Source of the DNA: an uncultured Candidatus Saccharibacteria bacterium | GTDB lineage: Bacteria > Patescibacteriota > Saccharimonadia > Saccharimonadales > Saccharimonadaceae | Direction: 5' to 3' | Assembly: GCA_947166895.1 (NCBI GenBank) | Contig: CAMVFY010000006.1 | Location: 1 to 37,766, forward strand | DNA length: 37,766 nt | Shown here: positions 27,138 to 36,025 of the stretch, piece after piece | How positions within the stretch are numbered: position 1 is the stretch's first letter | Layout: every line of letters begins with the position of its first letter | Translations under genes and position numbers: made by a program | The notes under the pieces: model-generated | The model's database searches: none | What the model saw: the letters and a program-made list of their open reading frames with translations, nothing else | What the model was told of the DNA's origin: nothing

Positions 27138-28250
27138 CTAACATCTAAATCGCCAGGAATGAGGTGGTTGAGAAGAAACTGTTTTTTGAAGATCCATTGT
27201 GTATAGAATATTTTCATAAGTACTAACTATATTGTCTTCATCATTTAATATTTCAATGATTTTATCTATTTCTTGGTTATCTGGAACTGGCACTACAAAA
27301 TTTTTTAATGTCTCAAGTTTGATATACGGCATAGCACTCATTTGTTTTTGATGTTCTACCATTTCCTTGAACAAACTTTTGATTACATAGTTTAAATACT
27401 GCCCTGATATTATAAAATCGGTTAAAACATATGTTCGTTGATATGCCTCAAATTTGCCGTTATAATAAAAAGATTTTCCAATTTCACCATTTCCGGCAAT
27501 GCAAATTGCCTCTCCGTCGAAGGAATAATCGTTGCTCCAAGTATGTTCTTTTGCGCAAGTAAAAAATGGATATTTGCCATTGTCGCATCCTTGATTTACG
27601 TCTTTTTTACCAGTTGTTATTTTTGCTAAACTACATAGTTTTTCTGTCCTTGTATTTTCTTTGTTGCAGACTAATTTGTAAGTTAACCATCTCAGTTTGT
27701 CTTTTTCATGTTTTACTAGTTTTTCTACTTTATCAATGCAACTATCCCATGCCTCGAGAACTTGGACGATTTTTTGTTGCGTTTCTAAATCTGGTAATTC
27801 TGTAATCATTTTTTTTAGGTCGGTTACATGTATATGGACTATTGATTGCCCCTGGGCAGCTCGCCTGCGTTGTTTTTTCCATATCCTAGTTTCAAAATAA
27901 TATGCTAAAAATTTTGGGTCAACTTTCGTTTTATCTGGGCGAAAAACAATTATATCTCCACCGGCATATCCTTCGCTTAACAAGAATGCTGCAGATTTGC
28001 CTATATCTTCTGATGTTTCGCCAGAACCGGCGAACAGGATGTCTCCATATTGTAATTTAAGCGAGTCGTCTGCGATCTTATTTGAAATTGTAGATCGTGT
28101 TTTTCCAGTAACAAAAGTATTATAGTTAGTATAAAGTTCGCCATATCTGACTGCTGGTAAGCTGCCAGAGTCAACGCTGTCTCTAGGAATACCAAACCCC
28201 TTGAAAAATCCGCCAAGTTTTTGTAGCTCCATCTTTTGCCATCTATTCAT
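27138..28250 (-). CDS. hsdS: Type I restriction specificity subunit S; C-terminus altered by an A6-tract frameshift (restored frame would end at 27107)
   Basis: Two target-recognition-domain halves with LPDLETQQKIVQVLEAWDSCIDKVEKLV and VPVPDNQEIDKIIEILNDEDN; downstream +1 frame encodes the typical HsdS ending QFLLNHLIPGDLDV. Confidence 0.9.
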   Translation of the reverse strand: MNRWQKMELQKLGGFFKGFGIPRDSVDSGSLPAVRYGELYTNYNTFVTGKTRSTISNKIADDSLKLQYGDILFAGSGETSEDIGKSAAFLLSEGYAGGDIIVFRPDKTKVDPKFLAYYFETRIWKKQRRRAAQGQSIVHIHVTDLKKMITELPDLETQQKIVQVLEAWDSCIDKVEKLVKHEKDKLRWLTYKLVCNKENTRTEKLCSLAKITTGKKDVNQGCDNGKYPFFTCAKEHTWSNDYSFDGEAICIAGNGEIGKSFYYNGKFEAYQRTYVLTDFIISGQYLNYVIKSLFKEMVEHQKQMSAMPYIKLETLKNFVVPVPDNQEIDKIIEILNDEDNIVSTYENILYTMDLQKTVSSQPPHSWRFRC

Positions 28251-29313
28251 TTGAAACTCCTCTTTCCATCATCTTCAATAGTTTAGATTTATCAGGATCA
28301 AAACTGAACAATTCTTTATAGATTTGTTGGTAAAATGGTCTAAATTTACTATTGCTCGCTTTTGACAATTTATTAATTCTTTTTTTAATACTTGTGCGCG
28401 TCTCTTCGCTCGGATGAAAACAAGCCATTATCATTGTAGCGGCAGTGAGTGATTCATTTTCACCCTTTCTTGTGCCAAAGAAAAATAGATTAAAAGCAAT
28501 TAACCATTCATTTTTTTCTAGATTGCTCTCCTTTTCCATCTTTTCCAGTAAAAGTAATACTATGGCGTTAGACCATATAAAAATGCCATCTTTTTCCACA
28601 TTATTACTATCTATGTCTTCAATTAGATTGCTGCATATACAGTATGGTATTGTGTTAACTAATTGTCGAACAAGTGATTTATCATCGTATGCATTTAGTC
28701 TAATTTCTTTTTTGCTAATTTTATACAGGTCGTTCAAATTGTAATAGAATACATAGCAGCTCTTTTTTATATAATTCCAGTCTTCTTTTTTTACGTTATG
28801 GATAAAAGCAAAAAAGCTATCTATATATTTGCAAATATCGTGACCGAAGTATTCTATGTTTTTTTCGTCTGACCAAAATTGATACCATTTTTCGCCTCTT
28901 TCTTTAATGGACCCTTCTTCTAGGAACTCTGAGCGTATATTTTGTCGATAAAAGCCATGGAACGCCTCCTTGTTTTCTCCAGAAGAAATCCAAGCCATTA
29001 TTTTAGTAATTAGAAAAAAGACAGTGCTAGTTGTAACGACAGTTGTTGCGGCAACGATTACTCTAGTAATTGTACTTCCTAAGCTATCGCTGTAAAATAA
29101 CAAAAATTGTAATCCTGGTAGGATAAACGCACCTAAAAGCATGCCGAGGTACTTTATGGGGAAAATCTTTCTGAATAATATCTGTTTGTCTATATCTGGA
29201 GAATTATTCATATTTCCAATTAATAAAATAACCGCAGGTAAAAGTATGGCGACCAATAAACCATAGTATGCGATTATATTGTTTAGCATCCCGTCATATG
29301 TTGTGCTATTCAT
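28243..29313 (-). CDS. Hypothetical membrane protein embedded in the RM operon
   Basis: 356 aa with N-terminal TM segments, ATGA-type overlap with the upstream gene, overlap with hsdS start. Confidence 0.75.
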   Translation of the reverse strand: MNSTTYDGMLNNIIAYYGLLVAILLPAVILLIGNMNNSPDIDKQILFRKIFPIKYLGMLLGAFILPGLQFLLFYSDSLGSTITRVIVAATTVVTTSTVFFLITKIMAWISSGENKEAFHGFYRQNIRSEFLEEGSIKERGEKWYQFWSDEKNIEYFGHDICKYIDSFFAFIHNVKKEDWNYIKKSCYVFYYNLNDLYKISKKEIRLNAYDDKSLVRQLVNTIPYCICSNLIEDIDSNNVEKDGIFIWSNAIVLLLLEKMEKESNLEKNEWLIAFNLFFFGTRKGENESLTAATMIMACFHPSEETRTSIKKRINKLSKASNSKFRPFYQQIYKELFSFDPDKSKLLKMMERGVSNE

Positions 29314-30014
29314 TTTTGCTTTCTCTTTTCAGCTGCTTTCTTGGCTGATTCCGGCATAATGCTATCATAAAGCGTATCTACTTCTTTTGGCTCAGTAATC
29401 ATTTTTTCTGCAATAAAGTTTATGAGCTCAAAAAGCTTCGTGGCGATATTGACATTATCGGTCATGTCAAGATTCCCTGGGTGTACAGAATTATTGCCTG
29501 TTACTCTCAGAAGGTCCATTGCTTTTTGGACTTTTTCTGGTAGACCTTTTTTTACTAACTCGCTAATATCGTTATTTAAATTTTCACCTTTTTCTCCAAG
29601 ATGTTTACAAAGCTTTTGAATACAAAGACGAAGAAGTGCCGCTGCCCCACGCGGTGATTTATTTAGGATGGAAGCTGCTTCACGATAATCATTTTTAATA
29701 TCCTCTGGCAAATCTTCGTTTGGTTCATCTGTTATAATAATATCTGGGTAGATTAGCCCATCATTAAGCCACACGCAGATCCCACCGCAATTTTCGCAAG
29801 ACGAGACTATCCAGTCTCCACTTTCATCCAATAGGCTTCTCCATTGAGAGGTCCCTCTGAGCCATCCGGATTCAGCTATGGGCGCTATCCTAGGAATTCT
29901 AGAAACTCCATTAGATGCCGACATATTACCCCATAATTGGCTAGATATTGCCCCGCAATGCGGGCAGGTGAATTTTTCTAATCTAGCTTTTGGTGGAATT
30001 ATTTTGTTCTTCAT
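29310..30014 (-). CDS. DUF4145-like protein embedded in the RM operon
   Basis: CPHCG...CENCGG zinc-binding N-terminus; EDIKNDYREAASILNKSPRGAAALLRLCIQKLCKHLGEKG...RVTGNNSVHPG (DUF4145/HEPN-like pattern). Confidence 0.75.
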   Translation of the reverse strand: MKNKIIPPKARLEKFTCPHCGAISSQLWGNMSASNGVSRIPRIAPIAESGWLRGTSQWRSLLDESGDWIVSSCENCGGICVWLNDGLIYPDIIITDEPNEDLPEDIKNDYREAASILNKSPRGAAALLRLCIQKLCKHLGEKGENLNNDISELVKKGLPEKVQKAMDLLRVTGNNSVHPGNLDMTDNVNIATKLFELINFIAEKMITEPKEVDTLYDSIMPESAKKAAEKRKQK

Positions 30015-30015
30015 G

Positions 30016-31521
30016 CTATTTTACTCCTAATTCCTTTAGGTATTCGTCCATCTTTTTCTCGAGCTCCGCCAACTTCGGCTTCAGCTCCGCAATCTTCGCA
30101 AGCGTAGCTTTGATGTCGATTTCTGGCTCGGGCTCGAAAGTGTCCACGTAGCGTGTGATATTCAAGTTATAGTCGTTTTCGGCGATTTCAGAGATTGGGA
30201 CGAGGCGAGAGAAACGCTCAATTTCTTTGCGTTCATTGAATGTATTGAAAATTTTATCGGCGTTTTCCGGTTCGAGTGAGTTCATAGCCTTGCCAGGTTT
30301 GAATTCTTTAGAGGCTTCGATAAAGAGAATTTTATCTTCGTTTTCGCGTTCGCCACCTTTTTCCCGTGCGCGGTCTATGATCAAAATTGCGACTGGAATA
30401 CCGGTAGTTTGGAAAAGGCCAGCCGGCAAACCAATAACGGCATCAATTAAGTTTTCTTTAATTAGGCTCTCGCGAATTCTACCTTCGCTAGCTCCGCGGA
30501 AGAGAACGCCATGAGGAACAATAACTGCCATGCGGCCAGTTTTAGGCTTCAATGTTTCTACCATGTGGGAGATAAAGGCATAATCGCCTTTCGATTTTGG
30601 AGGTAGACCACGCCAAAAGCGATTGTATTTATCACTAGAAGCTTTTTCGTATCCCCATTTATCCAGCGAAAATGGCGGGTTGGCGACCTCGATGTCGAAT
30701 TTCATAAGATGGTCATCTTCTACGAGCATTGGTTCGTTTAAGGTGTCGCCCCATTCGATTTGCGCGGAGTCCATGCCGTGCAAATACATATTCATGCGGC
30801 AAAGTTGATACGTGGATCCCTTGGATTCTTGCCCGTAGAGGGCGAAGTTATTAGAGCCTTGTTTTTGGATTTCTTTACCAGCTAGGAGTAGGAGACCGCC
30901 GCTGCCTACCGTGGGATCGCAAATACGGTCACCCGGACGGGGGCGAGCAAGGCGAGCAACGAGTTCGGCGACTTGGGATTTGGTAAAGAATTCTCCCGCT
31001 TTCTTGCCGGCGTCGGCACCGAAGCGTTCAATGAGATACATATAGGCATTGCCAATAATATCTTCACTAGTATCGGCTAGTTCAATTTTATTAAAGTCGT
31101 TTAGGAGGTTGCGAACCATGCGGTTGCGGGCTTCAAGTTTACCAAGGACGGCCTCGGAGTTAAAATCTAGAGCGCCAAAGATGCCACGAAGTTTTTTGTC
31201 GTTTTGGTCTTCTACGGCGTGAAGGGCTTTGTTGAGAATCTCACCGATATTATCTTCTTCTTTCCTGGCGTAAACGTCTTCAAAGCGAGCACCTTCAGGT
31301 AAATAGAAGCGTGAGAGCTTCATTTTTTCGTTGATGCGATTTTCGTCGTCGCCAAAGCGTTCTTTGAGCTTTTTGACTTCTGCTTTGGATTTATCGCTTA
31401 GATATTTGAAAAATAATACTGCGAGCGCGTAGTCTTTATAGATAGAGGCGTCAACTTGGACACGAGAACTGTCGGCGGCGGCCCATAATGTTTGATTTAG
31501 TTGATCTTGAGAAATTGCCAT
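30016..31521 (-). CDS. hsdM: Type I DNA methyltransferase subunit M
   Basis: GEFFTKSQVAELVARLARPRPGDRICDPTVGSGGLLL and catalytic NPPF (VANPPFSLDKWGYE). Confidence 0.95.
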   Translation of the reverse strand: MAISQDQLNQTLWAAADSSRVQVDASIYKDYALAVLFFKYLSDKSKAEVKKLKERFGDDENRINEKMKLSRFYLPEGARFEDVYARKEEDNIGEILNKALHAVEDQNDKKLRGIFGALDFNSEAVLGKLEARNRMVRNLLNDFNKIELADTSEDIIGNAYMYLIERFGADAGKKAGEFFTKSQVAELVARLARPRPGDRICDPTVGSGGLLLLAGKEIQKQGSNNFALYGQESKGSTYQLCRMNMYLHGMDSAQIEWGDTLNEPMLVEDDHLMKFDIEVANPPFSLDKWGYEKASSDKYNRFWRGLPPKSKGDYAFISHMVETLKPKTGRMAVIVPHGVLFRGASEGRIRESLIKENLIDAVIGLPAGLFQTTGIPVAILIIDRAREKGGERENEDKILFIEASKEFKPGKAMNSLEPENADKIFNTFNERKEIERFSRLVPISEIAENDYNLNITRYVDTFEPEPEIDIKATLAKIAELKPKLAELEKKMDEYLKELGVK

Positions 31522-32084
31522 TATTTTACTCCTTTTATAAGTTCGTTTTTTAATGCTTTGGTTAGCTTATCGCTGGCTTCCTTATATTTGGCTATCGTTA
31601 TTTGGTAATCGTCGATCGTCCTGGTAATAATTTCGAGTTGGTCTTGCTTTTCTAGCGGGGTCTGGGGGCAATTAAGTAAGCCAAGCGAAGAAGGGGAGAG
31701 GATTGAAACGGTTTGGCCAGAAGAAAGGGAACGAAGGAACCGTTGGCTACCTGGTGCGTTGATGATTTCGGTTATGTAAGATGGTTTATAATTGGTCGAA
31801 GTTAGGTGGACGATAATCAGTGTATTAGCTGCAATATATCGATATTTTTGATTCGGAATTCTAAAAACTTTTGCTTCGTAGAGGGGCCCCCGGGATTTTA
31901 CTAGGATGTCGCCGTTTTGTAAATAGTTTTGGTAGGAGTTTGGGATATGTACTTCATCTACGTCGATAAAATTCGACGCTAAATCTTTGGCGGAAACGAG
32001 GCGGACTGCTTGTAAGTTAGTATTAGAAATGTTACGGGAATTGTAGCCTGTGTGGATTGTTGAAAGATTTTGTAACCTGTCCAT
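31521..32084 (-). CDS. Half-size type I specificity subunit S-like protein
   Basis: 187 aa with one TRD plus one coiled coil (TPLEKQDQLEIITRTIDDYQITIAKYKEASDKLTKALKNELIKG); overlaps hsdM start. Confidence 0.82.
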   Translation of the reverse strand: MDRLQNLSTIHTGYNSRNISNTNLQAVRLVSAKDLASNFIDVDEVHIPNSYQNYLQNGDILVKSRGPLYEAKVFRIPNQKYRYIAANTLIIVHLTSTNYKPSYITEIINAPGSQRFLRSLSSGQTVSILSPSSLGLLNCPQTPLEKQDQLEIITRTIDDYQITIAKYKEASDKLTKALKNELIKGVK

Positions 32085-32147
32085 GCTTTTATTGTAGCAC
32101 TAAGATAATGGAAAGTCAAGATTTTTCCTTGTATACAGTTTGTGTAT

Positions 32148-32783
32148 TCACTTTTTATTGTCCTTGTGTATTGTTTCCAAGTATAGCTGCGTAGTGAAAT
32201 CTTCTAAAGTTTCATATAAATCGTCGGTCCCGGTGTAAAAGTTGTATAAGTCGAGGGATGATTTTATGATGAAATAAATGATTAGTAAACCTATGGACGT
32301 TATTGTTGATAGCAGAATCGATTTAGCCATGGCTTCCGAGGTGTAATCTTTACTCGATATAAAAGACGTGAATATCGTTATGATTGCAAGCATTATTTCT
32401 GTGTGGTAATTTGGCTTTTGGCTTGAAACTTTTGCTAGGTAGTGGTTTTTGAATGCCCCGAGTGGTTCCTTTTTGAGGAGCTTCTGATTGCGAAAATAAT
32501 TTTTTATTAATGCGTAATCTTTGCCCGCAAGACTACTACTGTCTACTTCTCCGCGTTTTTTATTGTCATGCGTAATTAATAATAATGATATTTTGGCGGT
32601 TATAATAGTAATTATAATGACTAATGACAGGAAAATAATCGTTTTTACAACTGGATCACCGGGAGTCACCGAGTTAATTACTAGGAATGAAGCTATTATT
32701 AGTGCGTAAACCGAAACTACTCTTTTTCTGAATTTTATCTGTTGGCTATTTTTCTTGTAGTATTTTTCTAGATTATCGAACAT
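32148..32783 (-). CDS. Hypothetical membrane protein
   Basis: 211 aa, several TM segments. Confidence 0.65.
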   Translation of the reverse strand: MFDNLEKYYKKNSQQIKFRKRVVSVYALIIASFLVINSVTPGDPVVKTIIFLSLVIIITIITAKISLLLITHDNKKRGEVDSSSLAGKDYALIKNYFRNQKLLKKEPLGAFKNHYLAKVSSQKPNYHTEIMLAIITIFTSFISSKDYTSEAMAKSILLSTITSIGLLIIYFIIKSSLDLYNFYTGTDDLYETLEDFTTQLYLETIHKDNKK

Positions 32784-32860
32784 TAAGGACTTTCTACTCG
32801 CCTCCTTTATAAAAACTTCCCTATTTATATTGTATCATCGTATTGCTTAAGATGATGAAA

Positions 32861-32887
32861 AATTGCCACAATTATGTAGTGGCAATT
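32861..32887 (-). terminator. Hairpin, candidate terminator
   Basis: AATTGCCAC/GTGGCAATT 9-bp stem with 9-nt loop, followed on the minus strand by tttc. Confidence 0.55.
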
Positions 32888-32918
32888 CTACTTAGATTGT
32901 ACAAGGCTTAAACTGATT

Positions 32919-33290
32919 TTACTTACTATTATAGTATGGATGTCCTGAGGTACCTGGAGTATAAGACGGGTCAAGGGCTCTGGCCTGAGAATCTGACACA
33001 TATTTTACTTCGCCGGCGCTACTGGTGCAGCGATTATCGTCGTACGGATTTTTATTGTATGATGTAGCGTCAACGCAATGCCAAGAGATTGGTTGGGGTT
33101 CTTGTTTTGTAGGTTCTGTCTTAGCGGCTTTTGTTGTCGTGGTTGTAGTAGTTGCTTTTGTAGTAGTATAAGCTGGCTGCGTTTTTTTCGAATCGGTTCT
33201 CGGCGCTGAATTAAAGCTAATGCCGATAATCAATATAATAAAAGCAATAATAGCCAAAGTCCAACCTATAAACGAATTACTTTTGTTCAT
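32919..33290 (-). CDS. Hypothetical membrane-anchored Thr-rich protein
   Basis: Start trimmed to MNKSNSFIGWTLAIIAFIILIIGISF; one TM, then a Thr/Lys-rich linker. Confidence 0.6.
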   Translation of the reverse strand: MNKSNSFIGWTLAIIAFIILIIGISFNSAPRTDSKKTQPAYTTTKATTTTTTTKAAKTEPTKQEPQPISWHCVDATSYNKNPYDDNRCTSSAGEVKYVSDSQARALDPSYTPGTSGHPYYNSK

Positions 33291-33341
33291 AAAACTCCTT
33301 GTGATAATATATCTGTATTGTATCATACTTTTGCTTAAATG

Positions 33342-33764
33342 TCAATAATGTGTGATATTTTCCGGCTCAGCCCAGAGCGAAAGCTTGTGAACGCGCCACT
33401 TGCCAATGAAGAACATTTGAATTGTCGCGTCATTCACGTCGCGGCTATTTAGTGCGCGTGGAATGTATGCGAGGGAAAAGTAGTACCATTTGTCATCTTC
33501 GGCGTCCAACCTCGCAAAAACACGCTTACCGCGCCCGAAAAGGCGCACGTCGAAGCGCTGTGCTAGTGTTTCTAGGGAATAAGTCTTCAATTCGTGGATC
33601 GCGTCGCGAACGGGCGATTTCATTAGCTCCATGCGTTCGAACTTGTCGTAATCGCGTGAATTGAATCTGCCGTTATGTTCGAGCATAAAGCTTTCGAGCT
33701 CACGAGCAGTAACCAGCATTGGTTCGCCGGGTTTTACTTTCTTGAACGTGCGGCGTTTTGCCAT
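33342..33764 (-). CDS. Hypothetical protein
   Basis: ORF from MAKRRTFKKVKPGEPMLVTARELES; coding-like composition. Confidence 0.6.
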   Translation of the reverse strand: MAKRRTFKKVKPGEPMLVTARELESFMLEHNGRFNSRDYDKFERMELMKSPVRDAIHELKTYSLETLAQRFDVRLFGRGKRVFARLDAEDDKWYYFSLAYIPRALNSRDVNDATIQMFFIGKWRVHKLSLWAEPENITHY

Positions 33765-33805
33765 ATTGCCTTTTCGGTTAGAGGTTGCGCACGAAGCGGT
33801 ATGTA

Positions 33806-34522
33806 TCATCCGATATATTTTACAGATTCGTAATCGCCAAAATTGTGTGTAGCTTCAAAAACGTTTTCATCTTTTTCACTTTTATATACTTTAAACCACG
33901 GATAGAGTTCACATCTAACTTCTACCCCGAAAATATTTGTTGCGGCTATCGACATATCGAATACATACGTTTTACCTTTTTCGAATTTGATTCTGCTATG
34001 TGGGGTTGTAAAAGCGAATCTAGCATAGCAGAAACCATGTTTGTTCTCGATCCACTCTTTATCTAGGCCAGAATCAGTGTGTTCTATTTCTGTACATTCT
34101 TGCACAACTTTCATAGTTGCTATTTTTTTCCATTTATAATCTTCTGTGATTTGATGAACGACAATATCTTTTTCTAGTTTTATGCTACGTAGAATATTGT
34201 CGTCGTATTCTCTAATTTTTAGTTTTAGAGTATTTCCCTTAATCCTTTGATAATCTTTTATAAAATTTATCTTAAAGAATTTCTCAGAAGCTATTTTGTC
34301 TGCTTCTATGCGCCGTTGAGTCTTTGCGATAGTAAGAGTGAAGTGCAAAGTTAGCAATCCAAGAGAAAGTGTAAGGATATCACTAAGCCATTTGATACTA
34401 GATGTATTGAGCCCCAATGTGCTCGGGAAATTAAATAAATCTAGCACAGATAAAACTATAAATACGATAAGGATTGCAACTAAACTTTTGTTTTGATTAG
34501 CAAACGACAGTATCTTCTTCAT
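33806..34522 (-). CDS. Hypothetical membrane protein
   Basis: 238 aa, two N-terminal TM segments and a soluble C-terminal domain. Confidence 0.65.
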   Translation of the reverse strand: MKKILSFANQNKSLVAILIVFIVLSVLDLFNFPSTLGLNTSSIKWLSDILTLSLGLLTLHFTLTIAKTQRRIEADKIASEKFFKINFIKDYQRIKGNTLKLKIREYDDNILRSIKLEKDIVVHQITEDYKWKKIATMKVVQECTEIEHTDSGLDKEWIENKHGFCYARFAFTTPHSRIKFEKGKTYVFDMSIAATNIFGVEVRCELYPWFKVYKSEKDENVFEATHNFGDYESVKYIG

Positions 34523-34819
34523 ATTACTATTATATCATCCCTAGTAAGTCGGGCGTTCTCCCATCGATATTGTTATTCTTTTATTTTGTATAAATTAATA
34601 AGTATGGTTTGCCTACCATTCGGCATATGAAGAACTATTTAGATTAATGACAACGATATAGCAGACAGGATAACGGTGTTGGTATACTGAGTATTCTACT
34701 GGCTTTTGAGTTTAAATATGCTATAATTAAATAGGTGTAATGCCGAAACACAAACTAAAAATAAAAACTTGATATATTGCTATAAATATGGTAATATATA
34801 AACAATGTAGGAGTCATTT

Positions 34820-35140
34820 ATGACAGAGGAACAAAAGACGAAGTTGTCGTCGAGCGAAATAAATAAGGCGTTGGTTTTTGCTTATCAAAGTCTGCTTAAG
34901 TTTTTGGCAGATACTGGTAATAGTGCCGATTTGCAGACAATACACTTTGAGTCAATTAAAGAAAATACGGAGAAGTCTGGATTATGGGATGTTGTTTTTA
35001 GTTATAAGCAAACCCATGGCGAAAATACAAATAGTAAAGTCACTGCTTTTGATGCTATCTATGGTAATAAAAAAGTGTATCAAAAATTTATAGTGAATCC
35101 AGAAAGAGAAGAAGTTATCTCTGTAGAAAGTATTGAATAG
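34820..35140 (+). CDS. Small acidic hypothetical protein, two nt upstream of the PIN gene
   Basis: 106 aa, own promoter-like AT region, co-directional with the next gene. Confidence 0.65.
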   Translation: MTEEQKTKLSSSEINKALVFAYQSLLKFLADTGNSADLQTIHFESIKENTEKSGLWDVVFSYKQTHGENTNSKVTAFDAIYGNKKVYQKFIVNPEREEVISVESIE

Positions 35141-35142
35141 CC

Positions 35143-35709
35143 ATGGTTTTACCACCGGTTATAACACCAGATTTTTTTGTGGATGTGTGCCGGAGAAACG
35201 GTATAGTACTTGATACTAATATGTTACTGTTATATTTCGTTGGCGTAGCAACGGAAGGAAGATTAAAAAGTTATCCACGAATTAAAGAATATACAAACGA
35301 TGATTTTGAATATTTGGCCGCTTTGGTAAAGGAATCCAAGGGCGATAAACTTATGGTTTCTCCTCATTCGGTTACTGAAGTGCTGTATTTGATGGGAATT
35401 GATCCAAGAAAGGATGGTAGGGAATTTGGTACAGACACACTCGTTGAACGAATCAAAAATTTGTTTGATGTTACTTTGATGCTTTTAGATGAAGCCGAGG
35501 AATCTATTTATACTGACACTCCTAGCATCGTGAAAGAGAATAAAAAATGGAATATAAAGAAATTTGGAATGCCAGATCTATCATTTAAAAAGAGTCTATT
35601 GGAAAATGGGTATGCATTTTTGTCTTCCGATGGAATATATGTAAGCCATTTATACGAAAATGGTATTTGTGCAGCTTCGTTGGATATGCTGAGGTCAATA
35701 AAATATTGA
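35143..35709 (+). CDS. PIN-domain-like nuclease
   Basis: 188 aa; GIVLDTNMLLLYFVG N-terminal motif with further conserved acidic positions (SVTEVLYL, LSSDGIYVSHL). Confidence 0.65.
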   Translation: MVLPPVITPDFFVDVCRRNGIVLDTNMLLLYFVGVATEGRLKSYPRIKEYTNDDFEYLAALVKESKGDKLMVSPHSVTEVLYLMGIDPRKDGREFGTDTLVERIKNLFDVTLMLLDEAEESIYTDTPSIVKENKKWNIKKFGMPDLSFKKSLLENGYAFLSSDGIYVSHLYENGICAASLDMLRSIKY

Positions 35710-35806
35710 TTTTCTACTGTTGTTTTCTGTACGTGTTAATTTCTAATATTTGTCACTATTGCGTCATCGACATTGTATTTCTTTTATTTTCTTCATTGTC
35801 ATTGTT

Positions 35807-36025
35807 TTAAGCCTCTGCGGCTCCAATAAAGCTATATTTTCTTAAAAGTTCGAATCTCTTTGCCTGTATATGTATACCTCAGAACTCGCAAGGCATCAGA
35901 ATAGGGTAATCCTTTTTAGGTATAACCTTGATCTTCGCAGTGTATTCGGGGTGGTCGATACACCAGTCCACAACCATGCAAAGCCGAGCAACAACGTCTA
36001 CTCGCCCCTCGCCGGATGGGAAGTG
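35807..36025 (-). pseudogene. Coding-like remnant downstream of and in frame with the OLD-like gene, interrupted by TGA
   Basis: Frame reads HFPSGEGRVDVVARLCMVVDWCIDHPEYTAKIKVIPKKDYPILMPCEF*GIHIQAKRFELLRKYSFIGAAEA*; TGA at 35879-35881 on minus. Confidence 0.4.
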
